DNA of 64,000 nt from Streptomyces lincolnensis (GTDB lineage: Bacteria; Actinomycetota; Actinomycetes; Streptomycetales; Streptomycetaceae): positions 186,001 through 250,000 of the forward strand of contig NZ_JAIHON010000009.1 in NCBI RefSeq assembly GCF_021173675.1. The letters run 5' to 3'. Every line of letters starts with the position of its first letter. Position 1 is the first letter of the stretch. A program made the position numbers and the translations under genes. Of the stretch, positions 25,150-33,826 are shown piece by piece. A model generated the notes under the pieces. The model ran no database searches, had not been told where the DNA came from, and was given only the letters and a program-made list of their open reading frames with translations.

Positions 25150-25224
25150 TCAGCCGCGACACGGCGCGCCGGGACAGCGGTGCATGCCGGGCATGCACAT
25201 CGCTTTCGCGCCAGGTGTCGTCAT
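25150..25224 (-). CDS. Met/Cys-rich leader peptide upstream of mtnD
   Basis: A 24-codon ORF 92 nt upstream of mtnD on the same strand. It begins MTTPGAKA and continues MCMPGMHRCPGAPCRG, then TGA. In the last 16 codons there are three Met and three Cys, a composition hard to explain by chance next to methionine-salvage genes. GAGG lies 5 nt before the ATG at 25224; an internal ATG at 25200 could also start it. I infer a regulatory uORF whose translation rate reports Met-tRNA or Cys-tRNA charging. No terminator/antiterminator pair is obvious. Confidence 0.55.
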   Translation of the reverse strand: MTTPGAKAMCMPGMHRCPGAPCRG

Positions 25225-25340
25225 CGGGGCCTCACGGTGCCGGGTCGGGTGCCGGTCTTGTGATGGTAACCGGCACCGTGACCTGGGTCGGGTGTGACGT
25301 AGTCGTTGTCTCACCTGCTGAGAAAGCGGTTCCAGAACAT

Positions 25341-25376
25341 TTGACGTGTGGCTGAAATCGTTCTCATGATCTGCCT
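25341..25376 (+). promoter_or_regulatory. promoter of the importer operon, leaderless leader peptide
   Basis: TTGACG at 25341-25346, an 18-bp spacer, and CATGAT at 25365-25370. The -10 ends 6 nt before the ATG of the leader ORF at 25377, so the mRNA probably begins at or near that codon. Confidence 0.6.
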
Positions 25377-25448
25377 ATGAAGACGCTGCTTCTCGTGCGT
25401 CGGCTGTACGTGGACCTGCTCCGGACGACCACGGCCAGCTGTCGCTGA
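25377..25448 (+). CDS. Streptomyces-type sulfur-operon leader peptide
   Basis: A 23-residue ORF, MKTLLLVRRLYVDLLRT followed by TTASCR and TGA. It has the RRxxVDLLR...A-C-R pattern of the short leader peptides that precede cysteine, sulfate and methionine genes in streptomycetes. The penultimate Cys codon suggests ribosome stalling when Cys-tRNA is scarce. It lies 113 nt upstream of the solute-binding-protein gene. Arms at 25454-25461 and 25510-25517 (8 bp) could pair in the intervening RNA. Confidence 0.72.
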   Translation: MKTLLLVRRLYVDLLRTTTASCR

Positions 25449-25561
25449 CCCTCCCCGGAGCCCCCGCGCGCCCCGACCGTCCGATGTCGGCGGCGCCCTT
25501 CTTCTGCCCGCTCCGGGACACGCGCCCCTCTGTCTTCTCCCTCCCGCACCTGGAGCCGTAC

Positions 25562-26659
25562 ATGTCCCGCATCCGTCTTCCGCTCGCCGCGCTCTCGCTG
25601 GCCTCCGTCTCGGCCCTGGTGCTCTCCGGCTGCTCGCAGTCCACCGACGCCTCCAAGGACACCGGCGACACCACGGCCTCCGCCGCGGCCGCCACCGGCA
25701 AGAAGCCCGCCCCCTTCAGCGCGGGCGCGGTCAAGGTCGCCCTGGTCCGGCAGAGCGGCGCCGGCGACTACTTCGAGCAGTGGGGCAACGGCGCCAAGGC
25801 CCAGGCCAAGGCCCTCGGCATCGACCTGACGGTGTACGACGCCCAGGCCGACAACGCCAAGCAGGCCACCGACCTGTCCTCGGCGATCAACTCCGGCGCC
25901 AAGGCGATCATCATCGACCACGGCTTCCCGGCGACCATCCAGCCGGAGATCGACAAGGCCGTGAAGAAGGGCATCAAGGTCGTCGTCTACGACGTGGAGA
26001 CCTCCACCAAGGGCGTCGTGAGCACCAAGCAGGACGACGCCAGCATGGCCAAGGCCGTGCTCGACGTGATGGCCAAGGACCTGGGGAAGAACGCCAAGGT
26101 CGGCTACGTCAACGTCGCCGGTTACGCCGCCCTCGACAAGCGGGACTCGGTCTGGAAGGCGGCCGCGGCCGCGAGCGGCTGGACGCAGGAGTTCAAGGTC
26201 GGCAAGGTCACCGACTCCACCGCCACCGACAACGTGCCCCTGGTCTCCGCCGCGCTCACCCAGCACTCCGACGTGACCGGCGTCTTCGCCCCGTACGACG
26301 AGCTCGCCAAGGGCACCGTCCTCGCCGTCCAGAACAAGAAGCTCCAGGACAAGGTGAAGGTCTTCGGCGCGGACGTCTCCAACGCCGACATCCAGCAGAT
26401 GACCGCCGACGGCAGCCCGTGGGTCGCCACGGCGGGTACCGACCCCTCGGCCGTCGGCGCCGCCGTCGTCCGGACGACCGCGCTGGAGCTGGCCGGGCAG
26501 CTGAACAAGGCCTCGGTGGAGTTCCCGGCCGTCGCCATCACGCAGGACTTCCTGCGCGAGAAGAAGATCGAGAACATGAACCAGCTGCGCGAGGCGCTTC
26601 CCGCGCTGAACCTGTCGCAGGTCTCGACCGCCGACTGGATCTCGAATGTCGCCCACTGA
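25562..26659 (+). CDS. ABC importer solute-binding lipoprotein, ribose type
   Basis: A 365-residue periplasmic-binding-protein-like lipoprotein. Signal peptide with lipobox (VLSGC at residues 20-24), Ser/Thr/Ala-rich linker, then the two-lobed family-1 (RbsB-like) fold: VALVRQSGAGDYFEQW, QATDLSSAINSGAKAIIIDHGFPATIQP and GVFAPYDELAKGT. It should deliver a pentose-like ligand to the ATPase and permease encoded next. Position before mtnK makes methylthioribose the most likely ligand (inference). I chose the ATG with TGGAG upstream that yields a proper signal peptide. It overlaps the ATPase gene by 14 nt. Confidence 0.88.
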   Translation: MSRIRLPLAALSLASVSALVLSGCSQSTDASKDTGDTTASAAAATGKKPAPFSAGAVKVALVRQSGAGDYFEQWGNGAKAQAKALGIDLTVYDAQADNAKQATDLSSAINSGAKAIIIDHGFPATIQPEIDKAVKKGIKVVVYDVETSTKGVVSTKQDDASMAKAVLDVMAKDLGKNAKVGYVNVAGYAALDKRDSVWKAAAAASGWTQEFKVGKVTDSTATDNVPLVSAALTQHSDVTGVFAPYDELAKGTVLAVQNKKLQDKVKVFGADVSNADIQQMTADGSPWVATAGTDPSAVGAAVVRTTALELAGQLNKASVEFPAVAITQDFLREKKIENMNQLREALPALNLSQVSTADWISNVAH

Positions 26660-28178
26660 CATCAGCCGTGCAAAGGCAGCTGTCGGTCTCACCGACGTCA
26701 GCATGGCGTTCGGCGGCAAGACCGTGCTCGCCTCCGTCACCCTCGACATCGCCCCGGGCAGCGTGGTCGCGCTGCTCGGCGCGAACGGCGCCGGCAAGTC
26801 CACGCTGATCAAGATCCTGTCGGGCGTGCACACCGGCCACGGCGGCCAGGTACGGGTCGACGGACGGCCCGTCGCCCTCCAGTCCCCGCTCGCCGCCCGC
26901 CAGCTGGGCATCCAGACCGTGCACCAGAGGATCGGCGAGGGCATCGTGCCCGGCCTGAGCGTCGCCGAGAACCTGGTCTTCGAGGAGCTGGCACAACAGC
27001 GCGGGAACCCGTTCCTCAACGGTGGCAGACTGCTGGCCCGCGCCCGCGAGATCCAGGCGGGCCTGGGGCTGGACTGGAGCGACACCGTCCTGAAGCGGGA
27101 CGTCACCGAACTCGGCATCTCCGACCGTCAGTTGCTGATCCTCGCACGCGCCCTGGCCACCCGCCCCCGGCTGCTGGTCCTCGACGAGCCGACCTCGGCC
27201 CTGTCGGCCGCCGAGGCGGATCGCCTCTTCGCGCTCGTCGAGCGGATGCGCGACGACGGCATCGCCGTCCTCTACGTCTCCCACCGCCTCGGCGAGATCG
27301 ACGCCCTGGCCGACCGGCTGGTCGTCCTGCGGGACGGCCGTCTCACCGAGGACCAGGCCAAGCCCTTCGACTGGGACGCCGCCCTGCGCGCGATGCTGGC
27401 CCAGACCCAGGAGGCGACGACGGCCCGCCCGGTCCGGCCGGACGCCTCCGGCGACGTGGTGGTGTCGTTGCGCGGGGTACGCCTCTTCGAGGGCCGCGCC
27501 CCTCTTGACCTCGACCTCCACGCCGGCGAAGTCACCGGCGTCGTGGGCCTGTTGGGCGCCGGCAAGACCGAACTGGCGCGCGGCCTGTTCGGAGCGGAGC
27601 CCTTCGGGACGGGCACGGTCGCACTCGACGGCAAGCCGTACGAGCCCCGCCGCCCCGCCGACGCGATCCGGGCCGGCGTCCACCTGGTCCCCGAGGACCG
27701 GCACGCCGACGCCCTCGTCCCCGGCTGGTCGGTGGCGCAGAACATCTCGCTGCCGTTCCTGAGATCCCTCTCGAAGGCGGGTCTCGTCCAGCGGTCCAGG
27801 GAGGACGCGCTCGGCCGCGCCACCATCGACGCCCTCGGGGTCGTCACCCGCGACGAGCACAGCACCGTCGAGGAGCTGTCCGGCGGCAACCAGCAGAAGG
27901 TCGTCGTCGGCCGCTGGCTCGCCGAGACTCCCCGCGTCCTCATCCTGGACGAGCCGTTCCGAGGCGTGGACATCGGTGCCCGCCGGGACATCGGCCGCCG
28001 CGCCCGTGCCCTCGCCGCCGAGGGCGCCGCCGTCCTCGTGCTGTCCGCCGACGTCGACGAGGTCCTGGAGGTGGCCGACCGGGTCGTCGTCCTGGCGGCC
28101 GGCGAGATCCACCTCGACGCCTACGGCGAGGACGCCGAACGAGACCGCGTCATCCAGACCATCTCGGAGTCCGTGTGA
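26646..28178 (+). CDS. ABC importer ATPase with two nucleotide-binding domains (RbsA-like)
   Basis: A 510-residue tandem ATPase of the sugar-importer class. First domain: Walker A LGANGAGKST near residue 50, Walker B LLVLDEPTSAL, with a degenerate signature (LGISDRQLLILARAL). Second domain: GLLGAGKTEL as an abbreviated Walker A, canonical LSGGNQQKVVVGRWL, and VLILDEPFRGVD. The asymmetry, with one degenerate site, is normal for RbsA-type proteins. It overlaps the binding-protein gene and is followed by the permease, making a complete importer. Confidence 0.92.
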   Translation: MSPTDISRAKAAVGLTDVSMAFGGKTVLASVTLDIAPGSVVALLGANGAGKSTLIKILSGVHTGHGGQVRVDGRPVALQSPLAARQLGIQTVHQRIGEGIVPGLSVAENLVFEELAQQRGNPFLNGGRLLARAREIQAGLGLDWSDTVLKRDVTELGISDRQLLILARALATRPRLLVLDEPTSALSAAEADRLFALVERMRDDGIAVLYVSHRLGEIDALADRLVVLRDGRLTEDQAKPFDWDAALRAMLAQTQEATTARPVRPDASGDVVVSLRGVRLFEGRAPLDLDLHAGEVTGVVGLLGAGKTELARGLFGAEPFGTGTVALDGKPYEPRRPADAIRAGVHLVPEDRHADALVPGWSVAQNISLPFLRSLSKAGLVQRSREDALGRATIDALGVVTRDEHSTVEELSGGNQQKVVVGRWLAETPRVLILDEPFRGVDIGARRDIGRRARALAAEGAAVLVLSADVDEVLEVADRVVVLAAGEIHLDAYGEDAERDRVIQTISESV

Positions 28179-28230
28179 CCCGGCCCCCTGCCCCCGGCTC
28201 CCCGACCCCGGCTTTCTGAGGAACTACGCC

Positions 28231-29277
28231 ATGACCACCGCCCAGAGCACCGAGGTCCCCTCGAAGACGGCGCTCCCGCCCGCCACCGGTACCGCCGTCC
28301 GCGTCCAGAACGCCGTCATCAAGTACGGCTTCATCTTCGTGACGGTCGCGCTCTTCCTGTACTTCGCGCTGAGCGAGGGCTCCTTCCGCGAGTCGGCGAC
28401 CCTCCTCGACACGCTCAGATACGTCTCGGTGGCCGCCATCCTCGGCCTCGGGGTCACCCTCACCATGGCCGTCGGCGGAATGGACATGTCCGTCGGCGCG
28501 GTGGCCGGCCTCGGTGTCTCGGTCGCCGCCCAGACGATGGTCGTCTTCAACCAGGTCGGCACGGTCGCCATCCTCGCCGTGCTGGCGGCGGGCGCCCTCG
28601 CCGGCCTGCTCAACGCGCTCCTGATCGTCGTACTGAAGATCCCCGACATGCTCGCCACCCTCGGCACCATGTTCGTGATCCAGGGCAGCAAGCTGATCCT
28701 GGTCGACGGCCAGTCGATCACCCCGGGCATGACGATGGACGACGGCTCCACCGCCCCGGGCAAGTTCACCTCCGGCTTCCTGAAGATCGACCGCGGCACG
28801 GTCCTCGGCATCCCCATCTCGGTCCTCATCTTCGGCGGTCTGACGATCGCCGCCTGGGTCTTCCTCGCCCGCACCCGCTGGGGCCGCGTCCTCTACGCGA
28901 TCGGCGCCAACCCCGAGGCCGCACGCCTGGCGGGCATCCGCGTCGGCGCGTACCGGGCGCTGGCCTACGTCCTGTCCGGCGTCCTCGCCTCCATCGGCGG
29001 CCTGATCCTGGCGTCCCGCATCGGCCAGGGTGATGTGAGCGCCGGGACCTCGCAGCTCCTGGAGGCGGTGGCCGTCGCCCTGGTCGGCACCTCGGTCCTG
29101 GGCCGGGGCCGCCCGAACGTCTGGGGCACCGCCCTCGGCGCGGTGCTCATCGGCATCATCACCACCGGCCTGACCATCAAGGGCCTGCCGTACTACACCC
29201 AGGACGTCGTCGAGGGCGCGGTCCTCATCCTCGCCCTGGTCTTCAGCTTCACCCTGTCCAAGCGCCGCACGTCATAA
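28231..29277 (+). CDS. ABC importer permease, RbsC-like
   Basis: A 348-residue membrane protein with about 8-10 transmembrane segments. It carries the branched-chain/ribose permease features: TLTMAVGGMDMSVGAVAGL, LLNALLIVVLKIPDMLATLGTMFVIQG, and the coupling-helix loop GANPEAARLAGIRVGAYRALAYVLSG. The start ATG has TGAGGA upstream. It is 53 nt downstream of the ATPase and 8 nt before mtnK, so it sits inside one operon. Confidence 0.92.
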   Translation: MTTAQSTEVPSKTALPPATGTAVRVQNAVIKYGFIFVTVALFLYFALSEGSFRESATLLDTLRYVSVAAILGLGVTLTMAVGGMDMSVGAVAGLGVSVAAQTMVVFNQVGTVAILAVLAAGALAGLLNALLIVVLKIPDMLATLGTMFVIQGSKLILVDGQSITPGMTMDDGSTAPGKFTSGFLKIDRGTVLGIPISVLIFGGLTIAAWVFLARTRWGRVLYAIGANPEAARLAGIRVGAYRALAYVLSGVLASIGGLILASRIGQGDVSAGTSQLLEAVAVALVGTSVLGRGRPNVWGTALGAVLIGIITTGLTIKGLPYYTQDVVEGAVLILALVFSFTLSKRRTS

Positions 29278-29285
29278 GGAGACCG

Positions 29286-30455
29286 ATGGGTTACCGCATC
29301 CTGGAGCCGGAGGACATCCCGGCGTATCTGCGCGAGCGCGGCCACTGGGACGAGACCACCGACCCCGAGGTCCGCGAGGTCTCCGACGGCAACATGAACC
29401 GCGTCTTCCTGGCCTCCGCGCCCGACGGCACCCACAGCCTCGCCGTCAAGCAGGCCCTGCCCTGGGTCCGGGTGGCCGGCCCCTCCTGGCCGATGAACCC
29501 CGACCGCGCCGACGCCGAGGCCCGCGCCTACGAGCAGGTCGCGAAGGTCGCCCCGGACAAGATCCCGGCGATCCACGGCTACGACCCCGAGAACTACGCC
29601 CTCGTCATGGAGGACATGTCCGACCTGGAGGTCCTGCGCACGCTCCTCAACGAGGGCGCGTCGTACGGCCCCCACACGTCGGCGCGCATCGGCGAGTTCG
29701 TCGCCCAGTTCTCCTTCGCCACCAGCGACTTCGGCATGGCGTCGGCCGACCGCAAGGCCCTGATCGCGGCCTCGGTGAGCCCCGAGCTCTGCAAGATCAC
29801 CGAGGACGTGGTCCTCTCCGAGCCCTACATCGAGCACGAACACAACCACTGGCACGAGGGCGTGGCCGACCTGGCAGCGCAGTTCCGCGCCGACGCCCGC
29901 CTGCGCACCGAGGTGGCCGATCTCCGTCACGTCTTCATGACGAGCGCCCAGGCCCTGCTCCACGGCGACCTCCACACCGGCAGCATCATGGTCGGCGACC
30001 GCGAAGGCACCCCCGTGGTCCGCGTCTTCGACCCCGAGTTCTCCTTCGTCGGCCCCATCGGCTTCGACCTCGGCCTGTACTGGGCCAACACCCTCGTCTC
30101 GGAGCAACGGGCGCGGGCCCTGGGCCGTCTGACCGACCACGCCGATCAACTCCGGCTGTCCTGGGAGGCGTTCGAGACGGAGTTCCGCCGCCTGGGGCCC
30201 ACCCGCGTCGACACCTTCTTCGACGACGCCTACCTGGACCGCTTCCTGAAGAGGGTCTGGACGGAGTCCCTCGGCTACGCCGGCACGGAGATCATCCGCA
30301 GAATCATCGGCTTCGCCCACCTGACGGACCTGACGACGTTGCCGGACCCGGTTCAGGCGTCACGCAGGGCACTGCTGATCGGCCGCGAGCTGATCGTGCG
30401 CCGCGAGGAGTTGACCGACGTGAACTCTGTAAGAGCAGTGGTGCAGTCGGCCTAG
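29286..30455 (+). CDS. mtnK: S-methyl-5-thioribose kinase
   Basis: A 389-residue aminoglycoside-phosphotransferase-fold kinase. It phosphorylates 5-methylthioribose at O-1 to give the MtnA substrate. Family features: VREVSDGNMNRVFLA (glycine-loop equivalent), VKQALPWVR with the ATP-site Lys, the catalytic loop LLHGDLHTGSIMV, and the metal-site DPEFSFVGPIGFDLG, the DxE variant typical of MTR kinases. GGAGACCG precedes the ATG. It is co-transcribed with the importer, so imported methylthioribose is trapped by phosphorylation. Confidence 0.95.
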   Translation: MGYRILEPEDIPAYLRERGHWDETTDPEVREVSDGNMNRVFLASAPDGTHSLAVKQALPWVRVAGPSWPMNPDRADAEARAYEQVAKVAPDKIPAIHGYDPENYALVMEDMSDLEVLRTLLNEGASYGPHTSARIGEFVAQFSFATSDFGMASADRKALIAASVSPELCKITEDVVLSEPYIEHEHNHWHEGVADLAAQFRADARLRTEVADLRHVFMTSAQALLHGDLHTGSIMVGDREGTPVVRVFDPEFSFVGPIGFDLGLYWANTLVSEQRARALGRLTDHADQLRLSWEAFETEFRRLGPTRVDTFFDDAYLDRFLKRVWTESLGYAGTEIIRRIIGFAHLTDLTTLPDPVQASRRALLIGRELIVRREELTDVNSVRAVVQSA

Positions 30456-30530
30456 GGGCGCGGGGCTGTGCTGGATATGCGGCTACCGCCGCGCGGGCGC
30501 GACCAGCCCCCCACGACCCGCAGACGGCAG
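30456..30530. repeat. Streptomyces-type dispersed intergenic element (candidate)
   Basis: The stretch after mtnK begins GGGGCGCGGGGCTGT, carries GCGCGACCAGCCCCCCACGA in its second half, and includes GACCCGCAGACGGCAG. From memory this is the consensus of short GC-rich elements scattered between Streptomyces genes. GGGGCTG and CAGCCCC can pair. The copy number is not verifiable here. Confidence 0.5.
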
Positions 30531-30531
30531 A

Positions 30532-30566
30532 AAAGGGCGGCCCCCCACGACGAGGAGCCGCCCTTT
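30532..30566. terminator. terminator between mtnK and glpD
   Basis: 10-bp stem AAAGGGCGGC/GCCGCCCTTT (30532-30541 and 30557-30566), loop of 15. It lies between convergent genes, with A/T ends on both strands, so bidirectional. Confidence 0.78.
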
Positions 30567-30579
30567 ACCGCGTCACCGC

Positions 30580-32196
30580 TCACTTCTTGTCGAGCAGATC
30601 CTGAACCTTGGCCCGAACATCATCCGTCGCGAGCCCACGAATCGTCAGCGTGGTCCGACGCCGCAGCACATCATCCTGCGTCTCGGCCCACTCGTTGTCC
30701 CGCGCATAGACAACCTGCGCCCAAATCTCGGGGGCATCGGGGTGCACCCGCTCACCCAACTCCGGGTTCTCATTGGCCAGCCGAGCGATGTCGAACGCCA
30801 ACGACCCATAATGCGTGGCGAGATGCTTCGCCGTATCCGCACCCATCCGCGGCCCAGGCGCAGGATTGTCGACCAGCAACCGGTGCGCGACAGCGCGAGG
30901 GTTCGCAACCCCCGGCAGCGGCAGCTTCTTCGGCAGCGAGGAGACCGGCTCGAAGTCGTCCCCGAGCGGAGCGCCCGGCAGGGCTTCCAGCTTCTGCATG
31001 ATCGTGCGGCCGATGTGCCGGAAGGTGGTCCACTTGCCGCCCGCGACGGACAGCATGCCGCCCTTGCCCTCGGTCACCACGGTCTCGCGCTTGGCCTTGG
31101 CGGTGTCGCCGGGACCGCCCGGCAGCACGCGCAGACCGGCGAAGGAGTACGTGATCAGGTCGCGGGAGAGCTGCTGGTCCCGGACGGAGAACGCGGCCTC
31201 GTCCAGGATCTGGGCTATGTCCTTCTCGGTGACCGAGACATCCGCCGGGTCGCCCTCGAACTCCTCGTCCGTGGTGCCGAGCAGGAGCATGTCCTCCCAG
31301 GGCAGGGCGAAGGTGATGCGGTACTTGTCGATCGGGGTCGCGAGGGCGGCCTTCCACGGGGAGGTCCGCTTCAGGACCAGGTGCGCGCCCTTCGACAGCC
31401 GGATGGACGGCGCGGCGTTGGGGTCCTCCATCTTGCGCAGGTGGTCGACCCAGGGACCGGTCGCGTTCAGCACCAGGCGCGCGTTGACGCCGAACTCGTC
31501 ACCGGTGAGACCGTCGCGCAGATCCGCACCCGTCACCCGGCCGTTGGTGAAGCGCAGCCCGCTCACCTCGGCGTGGTTGAGCACGACCGCGCCCGCCTCG
31601 ACGGCCCCGCGGACCGTCATGAGCGCCATCCGGGCGTCGTTCATCTGGTCGTCGCCGTACACGGCGACGGCCTTGAGGTTCTCGGTGCGCAGCTCGGGCA
31701 CGTCCCGCGCGGCCTTCGAGGGGCTGAGCAGGTGCCCCACGCCGTCGCCGAAGGCCGACAGCATCGAGTACGCGAACACGCCCGCGCCGAGCTTGGCCGC
31801 GCCGTGCGGCCCGCCCTTGTACACGGGGAGGTAGAAGGTGAGCGGGTTCGCCAGGTGGGGAGCCACCTGGCGGGAGACCGCACGCCGTTCGAAGTGGTTC
31901 TCCGCGACCAGCTTCACCGCGCCGGTCTGGAGATAGCGCAGACCGCCGTGGAGGAGCTTGGAGGAGGCGGAGGAGGTGGCGCCGGCGAAGTCGCCGGCGT
32001 CGACCAGGGCCACCCGCAGACCGGACTGCGCGGCGTGCCAGGCGGTGGAGATGCCCAGGATGCCGCCGCCGATCACGAGAAGGTCGTACGACGCCTTGGA
32101 GAGCTGCTCCCGGGTCTCGGCGCGGCTCGGGTTGGAGCCGGAGGCCGGGCGCGTACCGAGGGCAGGCACGGACTGCAGGGTGGACTGACTGGTCAT
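30580..32196 (-). CDS. glpD: glycerol-3-phosphate dehydrogenase
   Basis: A 538-residue FAD-dependent, membrane-associated dehydrogenase (gylB in older Streptomyces naming). It oxidises glycerol-3-phosphate to dihydroxyacetone phosphate and passes electrons to the quinone pool. FAD-binding LLVIGGGILGISTAWHAAQSGLRVALVDAGDFAGATSSASSKL-type N-terminus (start of Rossmann fold at residue ~38), LHGGLRYL, and the C-terminal helical domain with GGKWTTFRHIG. Last gene of the gylR-glpF-glpK-glpD series. Full length; ATG start. Confidence 0.95.
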   Translation of the reverse strand: MTSQSTLQSVPALGTRPASGSNPSRAETREQLSKASYDLLVIGGGILGISTAWHAAQSGLRVALVDAGDFAGATSSASSKLLHGGLRYLQTGAVKLVAENHFERRAVSRQVAPHLANPLTFYLPVYKGGPHGAAKLGAGVFAYSMLSAFGDGVGHLLSPSKAARDVPELRTENLKAVAVYGDDQMNDARMALMTVRGAVEAGAVVLNHAEVSGLRFTNGRVTGADLRDGLTGDEFGVNARLVLNATGPWVDHLRKMEDPNAAPSIRLSKGAHLVLKRTSPWKAALATPIDKYRITFALPWEDMLLLGTTDEEFEGDPADVSVTEKDIAQILDEAAFSVRDQQLSRDLITYSFAGLRVLPGGPGDTAKAKRETVVTEGKGGMLSVAGGKWTTFRHIGRTIMQKLEALPGAPLGDDFEPVSSLPKKLPLPGVANPRAVAHRLLVDNPAPGPRMGADTAKHLATHYGSLAFDIARLANENPELGERVHPDAPEIWAQVVYARDNEWAETQDDVLRRRTTLTIRGLATDDVRAKVQDLLDKK

Positions 32197-32250
32197 GTCG
32201 GGTTCTTACTCCTCATCAGAGCCGCGAGATGAGCGTGGGGTGCTCGCTCT

Positions 32251-33789
32251 TCAGCTCTCGTCCTCGAGCCAGCCCATGGTCCGCTCGACGGCCTTGAGCC
32301 AGCTCTCGTACTCACGGTCGCGCTTCTCCGCGGCCATGTTGGGGGTCCACTCGGCGGCCCGGCGCCAGTTGGCGCGCAGGTCGTCGGTGCTGGTCCAGAA
32401 GCCGACGGCGAGACCGGCGGCGTAGGCGGCGCCGAGGCAGGTGGTCTCGGCGACCATCGGGCGCACCACGGGGGCGTCCACGAAGTCGGCGAGGGTCTGC
32501 ATCAGCAGGTTGTTGGAGGTCATACCGCCGTCGACCTTGACGGCCGCGAGCTCGACGCCGGAGTCCTTCGTCATGGCGTCGGTGATCTCACGGGTCTGCC
32601 AGGCGGTGGCCTCCAGGACGGCGCGCGCGAGGTGCGCCTTGGTGACGTACCGGGTCAGACCGGCGATGACACCACGGGCGTCGGAGCGCCAGTACGGGGC
32701 GAACAGGCCGGAGAAGGCCGGCACGAAGTACGCGCCGCCGTTGTCCTCGACCGTGAGCGCCAGCGTCTCGATCTCGGCGGCCGTGGAGATCAGGCCCATC
32801 TGGTCGCGCATCCACTGCACCAGCGAACCGGTGACGGCGATCGAGCCCTCCAGGGCGTAGACCGCCTTCTCGTCGCCGATGCGGTAACCGACCGTGGTCA
32901 GCAGGCCGTTGTAGGAGTTCACCGGCTTCTCACCGGTGTTCATCAGCAGGAAGGTGCCGGTGCCGTACGTCGACTTGGCCTCGCCCTCGGCGAAACAGGT
33001 CTGGCCGAACAGGGCCGCCTGCTGGTCGCCGAGCGCGGAGGCGACGGGGATGCCGCCGAGGATGTCGCCGAGCTTGCCGCCCGTGACCTCGCCGTAGACC
33101 TCGGCGGAGGAGCGGATCTCCGGGAGCATCGCCAGCGGCACGCCGATGGACTCGGCGATCTTGGCGTCCCACTCCATGGTGTGGAGGTTCATCAGCATGG
33201 TGCGCGAGGCGTTGGTGACGTCGGTGACGTGCCGGCCGCCGTCGACACCGCCGGTCAGGTTCCAGATGACCCAGCTGTCCATGGTGCCGAAGAGGATGTC
33301 GCCGGCCTCGGCGCGCTCGCGCAGGCCCTCGACGTTGTCCAGCAGCCAGCGGGCCTTCGGGCCGGCGAAGTAGGAGGCCAGCGGCAGGCCGGTCTCGCGG
33401 CGGAAGCGGTCCTGGCCGACGTTGCGGCCGAGCTCCTTGCAGAGCGCGTCGGTGCGGGTGTCCTGCCAGACGATGGCGTTGTGGACGGGCTCACCGGTGT
33501 TCTTGTCCCAGAGCAGCGTGGTCTCGCGCTGGTTGGTGATGCCGATGGCCTTGATGTCGTCGCGGGTGATGCCGGCCTTCTCGATGGCCCCGGCGACGAC
33601 CTCCTGGACGTTGGTCCAGATCTCGGTGGCGTTGTGCTCGACCCAGCCCGGCTTCGGGAAGATCTGCTCGTGCTCCTTCTGGTCGACCGAGACGATACGG
33701 CCGTCCTTGTCGAAGACGATGCAGCGGCTGGACGTGGTGCCCTGGTCGATCGCGGCGATGAAGGGCCCGGCGGTGTGGGCGTCGGTCAC
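32251..33789 (-). CDS. glpK: glycerol kinase
   Basis: A 512-residue FGGY-family kinase (gylA) that phosphorylates glycerol in the cytoplasm after entry through GlpF. Motifs: AIDQGTTSSRCIVFD at the N-terminus, NQRETTLLWDKNTGEPVHNAIVWQDTRT, the GDQQAALFGQ nucleotide-binding turn, and VDGGMTSNNLLMQ. GTG start giving VTDAHTAGPF. It is 54 bp upstream of glpD and expected in the same transcript. Confidence 0.96.
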   Translation of the reverse strand: MTDAHTAGPFIAAIDQGTTSSRCIVFDKDGRIVSVDQKEHEQIFPKPGWVEHNATEIWTNVQEVVAGAIEKAGITRDDIKAIGITNQRETTLLWDKNTGEPVHNAIVWQDTRTDALCKELGRNVGQDRFRRETGLPLASYFAGPKARWLLDNVEGLRERAEAGDILFGTMDSWVIWNLTGGVDGGRHVTDVTNASRTMLMNLHTMEWDAKIAESIGVPLAMLPEIRSSAEVYGEVTGGKLGDILGGIPVASALGDQQAALFGQTCFAEGEAKSTYGTGTFLLMNTGEKPVNSYNGLLTTVGYRIGDEKAVYALEGSIAVTGSLVQWMRDQMGLISTAAEIETLALTVEDNGGAYFVPAFSGLFAPYWRSDARGVIAGLTRYVTKAHLARAVLEATAWQTREITDAMTKDSGVELAAVKVDGGMTSNNLLMQTLADFVDAPVVRPMVAETTCLGAAYAAGLAVGFWTSTDDLRANWRRAAEWTPNMAAEKRDREYESWLKAVERTMGWLEDES

Positions 33790-33826
33790 TGTGTGCTCCT
33801 GAGGTTCCGTGAGTGGGAGGGAACGG

